6,721 nt of DNA, from positions 1-6,721 of the forward strand of contig JAEXXW010000369.1 in the NCBI GenBank assembly GCA_023405565.1. The letters are read 5' to 3'. This DNA is from Pseudomonadota bacterium. Lineage in GTDB: Bacteria; Pseudomonadota; Alphaproteobacteria; Rhizobiales; Xanthobacteraceae. Positions 1 through 6,672 of this stretch are shown here, piece after piece (within the stretch, counting starts at the first letter, position 1; every line of letters begins with the position of its first letter). The position numbers and the translations under genes are program-made. The notes under the pieces are model-generated. The model was given only the letters and a program-made list of their open reading frames with translations, made no database searches and had not been told where the DNA came from.

Positions 1-1061
1 CGCCGCCGTCGCGCCGGTGGCACCAGAAGTACGCTCACGCCTTTCCGGCCCGCACGCCCGGTACGGCCGGAGCGATGCTGCAGGACCTCCGGATCATTGG
101 GCAGTTCGGCATGAATGACGAGGCCGAGATTTGGCAGATCGATGCCGCGTGCCGCGACGTCCGTGGCCACGCAGATGCGCGCGCGTCCGTCGCGCAAGGC
201 CTGCAGTGCCTGCATGCGTTCGTTCTGGGTCAATTCACCCGAGAGCGCGACCACGGAGAATCCGCGTTCCAGCAGCGATGCCTGCAGATGACGGACGGCA
301 TGCCGCGTGTTGCAGAAGATGATCGTGGTGGGCGATTCAAAATACCGCAGCACATTGACGACAGCATTTTCGACGTCGCTGGCCGCAATCCTGGCGGCGC
401 GGTATTCGATGTCGGCGTGGCCGCCTTCGGTGGCGGCGACCTCAACGCGAAGGGCGTCCTGCTGATATTGCTTTGCGAGTTTGACGATGCCGTGCGGCAA
501 TGTCGCGGAGAACAGTAATGTACGGCGCGTGTCCGGAGTCGTCTTGAGGATGAATTCCATATCCTCGCGAAAGCCCAGATCGAGCATTTCATCGGCTTCA
601 TCGAGCACGACGGCTTTCAGCGCAGAAACATCAAGACTACCGCGCCGCAGGTGATCGCATAGCCGCCCTGGCGTTCCGACCACGATATGCGCGCCGTGCA
701 GAAGTTCGCGCTGCTCGCGGCGCGGATCCATGCCACCGACGCAGGACACGACACGGGCGTCGGCATATTGGTAGAGCCATGCGAGTTCGCGATGCACCTG
801 CAAGGCGAGTTCCCGGGTCGGCGCAACAATCAAGGCGAGGGGCGCAGCCGCCTTCTGAAATCGCTCGGCGTCGCCCAGAAGATTTTTTGCAATGGCCACG
901 CCATAGGCCACCGTTTTGCCCGAGCCGGTTTGCGCCGAGACCAAAAGGTCGCGATCGGCCACGTCATCCGCCAGCACGGCCGCCTGGACCGGCGTCGGTT
1001 GAGTATAGTTACGCTCCGCCAACGCTCGGACGAGCTGCGGACTGGTAGGCAGGAATGACAC
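1..1061 (-). CDS. DEAD-box ATP-dependent RNA helicase (3' end cut by window edge)
   Basis: This is an ATP-dependent RNA helicase of superfamily 2, which would unwind or remodel RNA in the cytoplasm (ribosome assembly, mRNA decay or cold adaptation in relatives). The minus-strand reading frame is open for 353 codons and shows the family motifs in order: Q motif with YTQPTPVQ at residues 19-26, Walker A AQTGSGKT at 43-50, PTREL at 81-85, TPGR at 130-133, DEAD at 154-157, SAT at 185-187, IIFCNTR at 247-253, ATDVAARGID at 299-308 and HRSGRTGRAGR at 329-339. Both RecA-like domains are therefore essentially complete; the C-terminal tail, which decides the subfamily, lies outside the window. The start is a GTG at 1059-1061, giving MSFLPTSPQLV, an N-terminus typical of rhizobial members. 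Its ribosome site is weak (AAGG about 10 nt upstream). It transcribes in the same direction as the efflux operon but is separated from it by about 295 bp and is probably an independent gene. The family is certain; the exact paralogue (RhlE-, DbpA- or DeaD-like) is not. Confidence 0.95.
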   Translation of the reverse strand, partial: MSFLPTSPQLVRALAERNYTQPTPVQAAVLADDVADRDLLVSAQTGSGKTVAYGVAIAKNLLGDAERFQKAAAPLALIVAPTRELALQVHRELAWLYQYADARVVSCVGGMDPRREQRELLHGAHIVVGTPGRLCDHLRRGSLDVSALKAVVLDEADEMLDLGFREDMEFILKTTPDTRRTLLFSATLPHGIVKLAKQYQQDALRVEVAATEGGHADIEYRAARIAASDVENAVVNVLRYFESPTTIIFCNTRHAVRHLQASLLERGFSVVALSGELTQNERMQALQALRDGRARICVATDVAARGIDLPNLGLVIHAELPNDPEVLQHRSGRTGRAGRKGVSVLLVPPARRR

Positions 1062-1356
1062 GAGGCAGGAACCTTGGTTGGTGGATATCGCCCGAACGAA
1101 GAACAAAGCGCGAATCGGGCGGATCGGCATTGCAGGGATCGCCGGCTAGTAGCCGGAAAGAGGCCCGATGCCCAGACTGAAGAACTTCAGGACCTCATGA
1201 AATAAAGGATTTCGCGTGTGGATCAACGGGATGATCCCGGTGGACCTGGATTGCCCGGAGGCGCCCGCCGGCGTGAGCAGCCGGACGGCTGATGCACTGG
1301 ATGGTCAAACAGGCCGGCGTCACATCATGGATCACAGTCCAGAGGCGGAGCTGTCG
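1062..1356. other. Intergenic region between helicase and efflux operon
   Basis: I recognise no gene here. It should hold the helicase leader and promoter and the end of the efflux operon transcript. No convincing -35/-10 pair and no hairpin followed by a T-run is visible on either strand. Two short palindromes are present: CCGGCTA-G-TAGCCGG at 1142-1156 and CTGAAG-AA-CTTCAG at 1177-1190. A 53-codon plus-strand frame (GTG 1216 to TGA 1377) has an AAAGGA sequence 6-7 nt before its start, and 23 of its first 24 codons end in G or C. Its second half loses that bias and its protein is unlike anything I know, so I do not call it a gene. Confidence 0.5.
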
Positions 1357-1695
1357 TCAGACCGTAGTGGGGCGTGAAATATCGAAACCCATCCGGCCGA
1401 AATCGTCGACCGGTTCTGTCCAGTATGTCAGATGCTGGATGGCGGCTTTCTCGGCAATGACATCGAGAAGAGTGGCTGCGTCCAGCCGCTTCAACACCGC
1501 GACGATGACGCAGCGCTTTACATGTCCGCGAACCCGCTCGCCGATCGATGCGGTCTTGAAGCCATAGCCGTGTCCATCGGCCATCCAGGTCGTGAAACCC
1601 GCAACGGGTGGATCAAGCGCGAGCATCAATTCGATGAGGCGGTCGGCGCCGAGTGGCGGGCAGACGAGTGTGAGCTTGCAAAGGGATTCGTCCAT
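1357..1695 (-). CDS. DUF3240 family protein, efflux-operon companion
   Basis: This is a 112-residue soluble protein without signal peptide or membrane segment, hence probably cytosolic. It matches the DUF3240 pattern: a first strand LTLVCPP (residues 8-14), the central GFTTWMADGHGYGF (33-46), ERVRGHVKRCVIVAVL (53-68) and a C-terminal HLTYWTEPVDDFGRMG (88-103). DUF3240 proteins are small alpha/beta proteins described as PII-like and often sit beside CzcA-type metal efflux genes, as here; their biochemical role is not established. By inference it could bind a metal or a nucleotide-type ligand and adjust the pump. H42, H44, H58 and C6, C12, C62 are possible ligands but nothing proves this. The ATG at 1693-1695 is the only plausible start, since no other start codon lies before the first conserved strand. 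It places the first 70 bp inside the RND gene, in another frame, with no clear ribosome site, so translation is probably coupled to the pump gene. Confidence 0.85.
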   Translation of the reverse strand: MDESLCKLTLVCPPLGADRLIELMLALDPPVAGFTTWMADGHGYGFKTASIGERVRGHVKRCVIVAVLKRLDAATLLDVIAEKAAIQHLTYWTEPVDDFGRMGFDISRPTTV

Positions 1696-4600
1696 TGGAG
1701 TTTTGTGTGTGGGGATTGAACTGGCGTGCCGCCCGAAACACCGAAGCGGCGGAACAGGATCGGCAGCAGGATGAGGGTGAGAGCCGTCGACGTGACAAGG
1801 CCGCCGATGACGACAACGGCGAGCGGTTTCTGAATCTCCGAGCCGGGTCCGGTGGCGAACAGCAGCGGCACAAGACCAAATGCAGCGATACTGGCGGTCA
1901 TCATGACAGGCCGCAGCCGGCGAACAGCGCCTTCAAACACAACGTCTGGAAGTGACATTTCTCTGGCCAGAAGTTCGTTGAAGTGGCTGACGAGAACGAG
2001 GCCGTTCAGCACCGCGATTCCGAGCAAGGCGATGAAGCCCACTGAAGCCGGTACCGACAGATATTCGCCGGAAAGCCAGAGCGCGAGCATGCCGCCGACA
2101 AGGGCGAATGGAACATTCGCCAGGATGAGCAGCGATTGCCGGATCGACCACAGGGTGGCGAACAGCACAGCGAAGATCAGAACCAGTGCGACGGGAATGA
2201 CGATGGATAATCGGGTGGCTGCCCTGCGCTGATTTTCGAACTGGCCACCCCAGACCAGGCGATAGCCTTGCGGAAGCACCACCTGGTTGGCGACGGCTTT
2301 TTGCGCTTCGTCGACAAAGCCGACGAGATCGCGGCCTGTGACATAGGCCTGTACGATGGCAAAGCGGGAGGCGTTCTCCCGGTCGATTTTGACTGGCCCG
2401 GCAACCCGCTCGATCTTGGCAATATCTCCAACCCGCACCAGGCCGCCATCACCGGCCGCAAGCTGCGTGCCTGTGAAGGTGTTCAGATCATCGCGCAGCG
2501 TCGAGGCGCCGCGAATGACAATGTTGGTCCGGCGTCCCGGCTCGGTGAGAATTCCCGCGGGCGCACCTTCGATGAGCGAGCGCAATTCATCCTGCAGCCG
2601 TGTGACCGATAACCCCGTGCGGCCAGCCGTCAATCGATCAACGCCGATCTGCAGGTAGTCGACACTATCGTTTGCGACGGTCGAGACTTCAGCCGCACCG
2701 GGAACCTTGCTCAGGGTCGATTGAATCTGTCCTGCGAGGTTCGAAAGGGTTGCCAGATCCGGCCCGAAGATCTTGATGGCCAGGTCGCCGCGCGCGCCGG
2801 TCAGCATTTCGGCGGTGCGCATCTCAATGGGCTGTGTGAAGGCAAACTCGTAACCGGGCAGGTCAGCCATCGCCGCCCGCAATTGTTCGACCAGCCAGGT
2901 CTTGTCGGGCACGCGCCACTCGGCCTTCGGTTTCAGAACGAGGAAGGTGTCCGTCTCGTTCGGCCCCATCGGGTCGAGCCCGAGTTCGTCCGAACCGACC
3001 CGCGCCACGATGCGATCGATTTCGGGGATCTTTTCCTTCAGCATGCGCTGGATGAGAAGATCGCCTTTGATGCTGGCGTTGAGATTGATGGAAGGATGCT
3101 TCGTGACCTGCATGATGATCGCACCTTCATCCAGTGTCGGCATGAAGGTCTTGCCGATGGCACCGTAGGTTGCGACAACCGAGCCCAATCCGGCAACCGC
3201 GAGCAAATAGACAGGGAGCGGGAACCGAAGGCAGCGCATGAGCAACATGCGGTAGCCACGCGTCAGCAGGCGCATCAACCACGATTCGGCATGGGCGCCC
3301 GGCTTGAGCACGAAGGACGAAAGAACCGGGATAAGGGTCAACGATAGCAGCAGCGAGCCGCTGAGAGCCATGATGATGGTGATTGCCACCGGGCCGAACA
3401 GCTTGCCCTCCAGTCCTTCCAGAGAAAGGAGCGGCAGAAAGACAAGGCAGATGATCAAAATGCCTGCGGCAACCGGTGTCGCCACCTCGCTGGCTGCCCG
3501 ATAGACAAGATGGATCACGGGTACGTTTTCCTGGTCGTCAACATGCTGAAGATGTTCGACCGCATTTTCAACCACAACGACAGAAGCATCGACGATGAGG
3601 CCGATGGCGATGGCGAGGCCGCCCAGGCTCATCAGATTGGCGGACATGCCGAATAGCTGCATCATGGAAAAAGTGATGAGCGCCGCGAAAGGAAGAGTGA
3701 GGGCGACGACGAGGGCAGCGCGAAGATTGCCGAGGAAAGCAACGAGCAGGATGATTACGAGTATCGTGGCTTCCAGCAGCGCCTTGCGAACCGTTCCGAC
3801 CGCGCTGGTGATCAGGTCCGAGCGATCATAAAACACATCCAGTGTGACGCCTTGCGGCAAACTGGTCCGTAATTCATCGAGCCGTTCCCGGACGGCCTTC
3901 ACGATGGCGCTGGCGTCGGCGCCGCGCAGCGATAACACCAGGCCTTCGACCGCTTCTCCCATTCCATTCTTGGTGACGGCGCCATAACGCGTCAGAGCGC
4001 CGATCTGGACATTGGCCACATCGCCAACGCGCAATGCCCGCTGACCGTCCATCTTGATGACGATCTGTTCCAGGTCGCGCGGCGTCCGGATAGCGCCTTC
4101 CGACCGCACCACCAGAGCCTTTTCACCTTCGCTGAGCCGGCCGGCTCCGTCGTTTCGGTTGCTCGCCTCGATCGCCGTCACAAGATCGCCGATACCAATG
4201 CCGCCTGCGGCAAGAGCGGCAGCATTGGGTGCGACTTCGAAGCTTCGCACCATTCCGCCGAGGGCGTTGACGTCGGCAACACCAGGAATCGTGCGTAAGG
4301 CCGGCCGGATGGTCCAGTCAAGCAGACTGCGGCGCTGCTCGAGCGTCAGATCGCCACCGTCGATGGTGAACATGAAGACATCGGAGAGAGGTGTGGACAC
4401 CGGTGCGAGGCCGCCTGTCACATTCGTCGGAAGGTCGCCGCGAACGCTGGCCAGGCGTTCTGCAACCTGCTGACGGGCCCAGTAGATGTCGGTGCCTTCA
4501 GTGAAATCCAATGTGATGTCGGCAACGGCATATTTTGCAGTTGAGCGCAGGACGGTCTGTCCCGGTATGCCAAGCAGTTCCAGCTCGATCGGCGTGATGA

Positions 4601-4793
4601 CACGCGTCTCAACCTCTTCCGGTGTCATCCCCGGCGCCTTGAGGATCATCTTCACCTGTACCGGCGAGATGTTGGGAAAAGCGTCGATGGGAATGGTGTG
4701 GAAGGCGTAGGCACCGGCCGCAGCCATGACCGCATAGATCAGCAGCACAAAGACACGCTGCGTCAGTGAAAATTCGATCAACCGACGGAGCAC
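1626..4793 (-). CDS. Heavy-metal efflux RND transporter, CzcA-like inner-membrane pump
   Basis: This is the proton-driven inner-membrane pump of a tripartite cation efflux system, 1055 residues, full length for the HME-RND family. Twelve membrane segments are visible: TM1 at about 13-33, TM2-TM6 between about 338 and 492, TM7 at 526-546, and TM8-TM12 between about 862 and 1012. Two large periplasmic loops (about 34-337 and 547-861) lie between them. TM4 carries the charged motif GLIVDASVVVVEN (398-410) with D402 and E409, matching CzcA D408 and E415. The position of CzcA D402 is alanine here (A396). Other sites look CzcA-like: DPMGPN at 607-612, glutamate (E662) where CusA has the copper-binding M623, leucine (L728) where CusA has M672, and GIAVLNGLV in TM10 (925-933), where CusA has a glutamate. 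A divalent cation is thus likelier than Cu/Ag. GTG start at 4793 with a good ribosome site, 3 nt after the adaptor stop. The last 37 residues after FRRFG (1014-1018) are Ser/Thr/His-rich and partly overlap the DUF3240 gene. Confidence 0.97.
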   Translation of the reverse strand: MLRRLIEFSLTQRVFVLLIYAVMAAAGAYAFHTIPIDAFPNISPVQVKMILKAPGMTPEEVETRVITPIELELLGIPGQTVLRSTAKYAVADITLDFTEGTDIYWARQQVAERLASVRGDLPTNVTGGLAPVSTPLSDVFMFTIDGGDLTLEQRRSLLDWTIRPALRTIPGVADVNALGGMVRSFEVAPNAAALAAGGIGIGDLVTAIEASNRNDGAGRLSEGEKALVVRSEGAIRTPRDLEQIVIKMDGQRALRVGDVANVQIGALTRYGAVTKNGMGEAVEGLVLSLRGADASAIVKAVRERLDELRTSLPQGVTLDVFYDRSDLITSAVGTVRKALLEATILVIILLVAFLGNLRAALVVALTLPFAALITFSMMQLFGMSANLMSLGGLAIAIGLIVDASVVVVENAVEHLQHVDDQENVPVIHLVYRAASEVATPVAAGILIICLVFLPLLSLEGLEGKLFGPVAITIIMALSGSLLLSLTLIPVLSSFVLKPGAHAESWLMRLLTRGYRMLLMRCLRFPLPVYLLAVAGLGSVVATYGAIGKTFMPTLDEGAIIMQVTKHPSINLNASIKGDLLIQRMLKEKIPEIDRIVARVGSDELGLDPMGPNETDTFLVLKPKAEWRVPDKTWLVEQLRAAMADLPGYEFAFTQPIEMRTAEMLTGARGDLAIKIFGPDLATLSNLAGQIQSTLSKVPGAAEVSTVANDSVDYLQIGVDRLTAGRTGLSVTRLQDELRSLIEGAPAGILTEPGRRTNIVIRGASTLRDDLNTFTGTQLAAGDGGLVRVGDIAKIERVAGPVKIDRENASRFAIVQAYVTGRDLVGFVDEAQKAVANQVVLPQGYRLVWGGQFENQRRAATRLSIVIPVALVLIFAVLFATLWSIRQSLLILANVPFALVGGMLALWLSGEYLSVPASVGFIALLGIAVLNGLVLVSHFNELLAREMSLPDVVFEGAVRRLRPVMMTASIAAFGLVPLLFATGPGSEIQKPLAVVVIGGLVTSTALTLILLPILFRRFGVSGGTPVQSPHTKLQWTNPFASSHSSARHSAPTASSN

Positions 4794-4796
4794 GCG

Positions 4797-5855
4797 CTAC
4801 TCTCCCGCGAGCATCTGCTCGAGCTGCGGCAAGCCGCTCGTCGCAACCTGGGCGTCTGGCGCAAGATCGCCAACAATGGTCGCGACCTCGGTCGAGCGGC
4901 CGCGAACGTCCACATGGACGACAGTGAAGCCACTATCGTTACGAACGAAGACGGCGCTTTGACCCGACAGGCGGGCCACAGCGCCCACAGGCACCGAAAA
5001 AGCGTCTGCCGCAGTGGCGCGCTGTAGGACGAGAGATACGAGCTGGCCCTGCACGAGGCCGCTGCTGATAGGGAATGAGGCATATAAGGTTGCCGATCGC
5101 GTCGTACGCTGCAGTGTGGTGCCGAGCGATACGACGCGCCCTTGCTGGCCACCGCCGACGATGCGCACAACGTCTCCCGGCTTGACCTGCGGCACAACAC
5201 TGGCGGGGACCTGGACCTCAACCCAAAGCTCCTCGCTGGTATCGAGCGTCACGGTTGCGGCCATCGCATCGACCTTGTCTCCCGGCATCGCATTGGTTTC
5301 AACGACAATGCCGTCCCGGGGGGCCGGAATGATGTACTCGCCTCCCTGTCCCGGTGTGATGGCATGAAGCGACAGCGTTCGCTTGAAACGGTTGATCACC
5401 GCTTTGATCTTGGCGACCTGGGCCTCGGCCTCTTCGGCAACAGCGGGGGTTTGGAAATCCTTGTCGACGAGCATGCGTTTGCGACGCGCAATGGCATCGG
5501 CCATCTGCAGTTCGGCCTCAGCCTGTGACAGCTGGCTCTCCGCCTCAAGCAGTTCGCGGCTGGAGATCGTCGCCAGCGGCGCGCCCTTGGCTACCCGCTG
5601 ACCGGGTAGCGCATGGACCTGGGTCACCGTACCGGCGAATGGGGCGGTGGCGACCAGCCGTGAATTGAGAGGGGAAATAACCGTGCCCGGAAGGATCGCC
5701 AGAGCCTCTGCCTCGGCCCGACGCACTGACTCGACCTTGATTTCGAGACGCCTGACCTGTTCGGGAGTCAGGCGGACGTCCTTGGCTTCCGCTGCAGACG
5801 TGCCGACAATCGCGACCCACAATATGAGGGTCCGGGTCAGGCTTTTCGGGGACAC
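4797..5855 (-). CDS. Efflux RND periplasmic adaptor (membrane fusion protein, CzcB-like)
   Basis: This is the periplasmic adaptor that links the RND pump to an outer-membrane channel; 352 residues. A signal peptide is clear: basic start (K4, R8), hydrophobic stretch LILWVAIVG at 10-18, and probable cleavage after A22 or A24. There is no lipobox cysteine, so it is probably not a lipoprotein. Domain order is that of HlyD/MFP proteins: first half of the lipoyl domain (about 66-97, with PFAGTV and LPGQRVAKGAPL), a short alpha-helical hairpin rich in Ala/Glu/Gln (about 98-162), second lipoyl half (about 174-205, PAPRDGIVVETNAMPGDKV), beta-barrel (about 208-280) and a membrane-proximal domain with SVPVGAV at 287-293. 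No methionine-rich or histidine-rich metal-binding tail is present, unlike CusB or some CzcB proteins. The GTG start at 5853-5855 has GGAG six nt upstream and begins just before the signal peptide. It is the first gene of the operon facing away from the regulator genes; the substrate is unknown. Confidence 0.95.
   Translation of the reverse strand: MSPKSLTRTLILWVAIVGTSAAEAKDVRLTPEQVRRLEIKVESVRRAEAEALAILPGTVISPLNSRLVATAPFAGTVTQVHALPGQRVAKGAPLATISSRELLEAESQLSQAEAELQMADAIARRKRMLVDKDFQTPAVAEEAEAQVAKIKAVINRFKRTLSLHAITPGQGGEYIIPAPRDGIVVETNAMPGDKVDAMAATVTLDTSEELWVEVQVPASVVPQVKPGDVVRIVGGGQQGRVVSLGTTLQRTTRSATLYASFPISSGLVQGQLVSLVLQRATAADAFSVPVGAVARLSGQSAVFVRNDSGFTVVHVDVRGRSTEVATIVGDLAPDAQVATSGLPQLEQMLAGE
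4800..4805 (-). promoter_or_regulatory. Ribosome binding site of the RND pump gene
   Basis: On the minus strand GGAGAG lies in the last codons of the adaptor gene, 6 nt before the GTG at 4793 (core GGAG 8 nt before). The adaptor stop TAG sits between site and start, so termination and re-initiation are closely coupled. This supports GTG as the true pump start. Confidence 0.65.
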
Positions 5856-5861
5856 GCCTTG

Positions 5862-5865
5862 CTCC
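5862..5865 (-). promoter_or_regulatory. Ribosome binding site of the adaptor gene
   Basis: Minus-strand GGAG with a 6-nt gap to the GTG at 5853-5855. It decides this start: no other in-frame start with a ribosome site lies before the signal peptide. Confidence 0.6.
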
Positions 5866-5905
5866 GTTGTCGATACATTTCGGACTTGGCAAGGCTCTGG
5901 ACCGC

Positions 5906-5973
5906 TTGGCTGAAACCAACCTGAACGCAGCCCAAAATTTTTGACACCGCATTTTCAGGTCATTTTCAGCCAA
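5906..5973. promoter_or_regulatory. Candidate two-component operator: inverted pair of tandem CTGAA sites
   Basis: Two 20-bp arms face each other. The left arm (5906-5925, plus strand) and the right arm (5954-5973, minus strand) both read TTGGCTGAAA-n3-ACCTGAA; 17 of 20 positions are identical and only the three spacer bases differ (CCA against ATG). Within each arm the CTGAA unit occurs twice, 11 bp apart, which puts both on the same face of the helix. Tandem sites with this spacing are what dimers of OmpR/PhoB-family regulators usually bind, and such a regulator starts 40 bp to the right. The spacer (5926-5953) is A/T-rich at its centre, and the dyad axis falls at about 5939-5940. By inference one arm serves each divergent operon. 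The repeat is seen directly; the binding and its effect are inferred. Confidence 0.65.
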
Positions 5974-6002
5974 CCGGTGATAGGAGAAGCCATACTCCCG
6001 CC

Positions 6003-6006
6003 GGAG
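6003..6006 (+). promoter_or_regulatory. Ribosome binding site of the response regulator gene
   Basis: GGAG with a 7-nt gap to the GTG at 6014. It supports this GTG, which also places the acidic pocket (IEDD) at the usual distance from the N-terminus of the receiver domain. Confidence 0.6.
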
Positions 6007-6013
6007 ACTTTCT

Positions 6014-6667
6014 GTGCGCATCCTGCTGATTGAGGACGACGATGAAATCGCCCGCCGTTTGGCGGATGGCCTTATGTCTGATGGCTTTACGATCGAGCGC
6101 GCCGACAACGGTGTCGACGGTTATGCGATGGGAATGGACGAGACCTATGCGGCCGCCGTTCTCGATCTCGGATTGCCGGAGATGCAGGGAATTGATGTTC
6201 TCAAGCGCTGGCGCTCGGCCGGTCGGACATTGCCGGTTTTGATCCTGACCGCGCGTGGGACTTGGGCCGAGAAGATCGACGGCCTGAATGCGGGGGCGGA
6301 CGACTATGTAACGAAGCCTTTCCATGTGCCCGAGGTCGCAGCGAGACTGAGGGCATTGATCCGGCGTTCGTCGGGGATTGCGAGCCCGATTCTCTCGCAT
6401 CGCGGTATCACCCTCGACACGGGTTCGAACCGCGTTTCCGTGCACGATAAAACCGTCGAGTTGACCGCGCTTGAGTTGAAAATGCTGACCTACTTCATGC
6501 ATCACATCGGGCGCATCGTCTCTCAGGCGGAATTGACGGACCATCTTTACGCGCTGGATGAGACGCGCGAGTCCAACACGATCGAGGTCTATGTCAGCCG
6601 TCTTCGACGGAAAATCGGCGCCGATCTGATTACAACCGTGCGCGGTCTTGGATATCGGATGGAGTAG
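6014..6667 (+). CDS. OmpR/PhoB-family response regulator
   Basis: This is a DNA-binding response regulator, 217 residues, normal for the family. The receiver domain (about 1-115) has the acidic pocket E7/D8/D9, the phospho-acceptor D51 within VLDLGLP (49-55), the switch residues T79 and Y98, and K101 in the KPF motif. The C-terminal winged-helix domain (about 125-217) has LTALELKML at 150-158, the recognition-helix region NTIEVYVSRLRRKI (188-201) and the final wing TTVRGLGYRM (207-216). It is expected to be phosphorylated by the kinase encoded next and to bind tandem repeats with 11-bp spacing, such as those just upstream. Divergence from a metal-type RND operon suggests that it controls that pump, as CzcR- and CusR-type regulators do, but neither signal nor target is proven. 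The closest named relative (CzcR, FeuP, QseB/PhoP type) cannot be chosen from sequence alone. It starts with GTG. Confidence 0.95.
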   Translation: MRILLIEDDDEIARRLADGLMSDGFTIERADNGVDGYAMGMDETYAAAVLDLGLPEMQGIDVLKRWRSAGRTLPVLILTARGTWAEKIDGLNAGADDYVTKPFHVPEVAARLRALIRRSSGIASPILSHRGITLDTGSNRVSVHDKTVELTALELKMLTYFMHHIGRIVSQAELTDHLYALDETRESNTIEVYVSRLRRKIGADLITTVRGLGYRME

Positions 6668-6672
6668 GTGTC

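Noticed and set aside
1227..1239. CGGGAT-G-ATCCCG palindrome as transcription terminator for the efflux operon
   Set aside because: The loop would be a single base and no T-run follows on the minus strand.
2721..3347. 208-codon plus-strand open frame inside the pump gene
   Set aside because: It lies antisense to a strongly conserved RND sequence, and its product is rich in His/Arg/Gln in the manner of a shadow frame in GC-rich DNA.
1626..4793. Assignment of the pump as a CusA-type Cu/Ag exporter because of the AIG motif in TM4
   Set aside because: The methionines that bind copper in CusA (M623, M672) are replaced by E662 and L728, and the adaptor has no methionine-rich segment.
5837..5878. 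13-codon minus-strand frame (MYRQRSKACPRKA) overlapping the adaptor start, possible leader peptide
   Set aside because: It is very short, has no ribosome site of its own, and no metal- or attenuation-related pattern; chance is the simpler explanation.
5941..5946. Perfect TTGACA on the plus strand as a -35 box for the regulator gene
   Set aside because: At 16-18 bp spacing the only -10 candidates are TTTTCA, TTTCAG or TTCAGC, which match TATAAT poorly and fall inside the right operator arm. CATACT at 5991-5996 is a better -10 but is too far away to pair with it. I could not define a promoter.
5966..6544. 192-codon minus-strand open frame opposite the response regulator
   Set aside because: The plus strand encodes a complete, motif-perfect response regulator; the antisense frame resembles no family.
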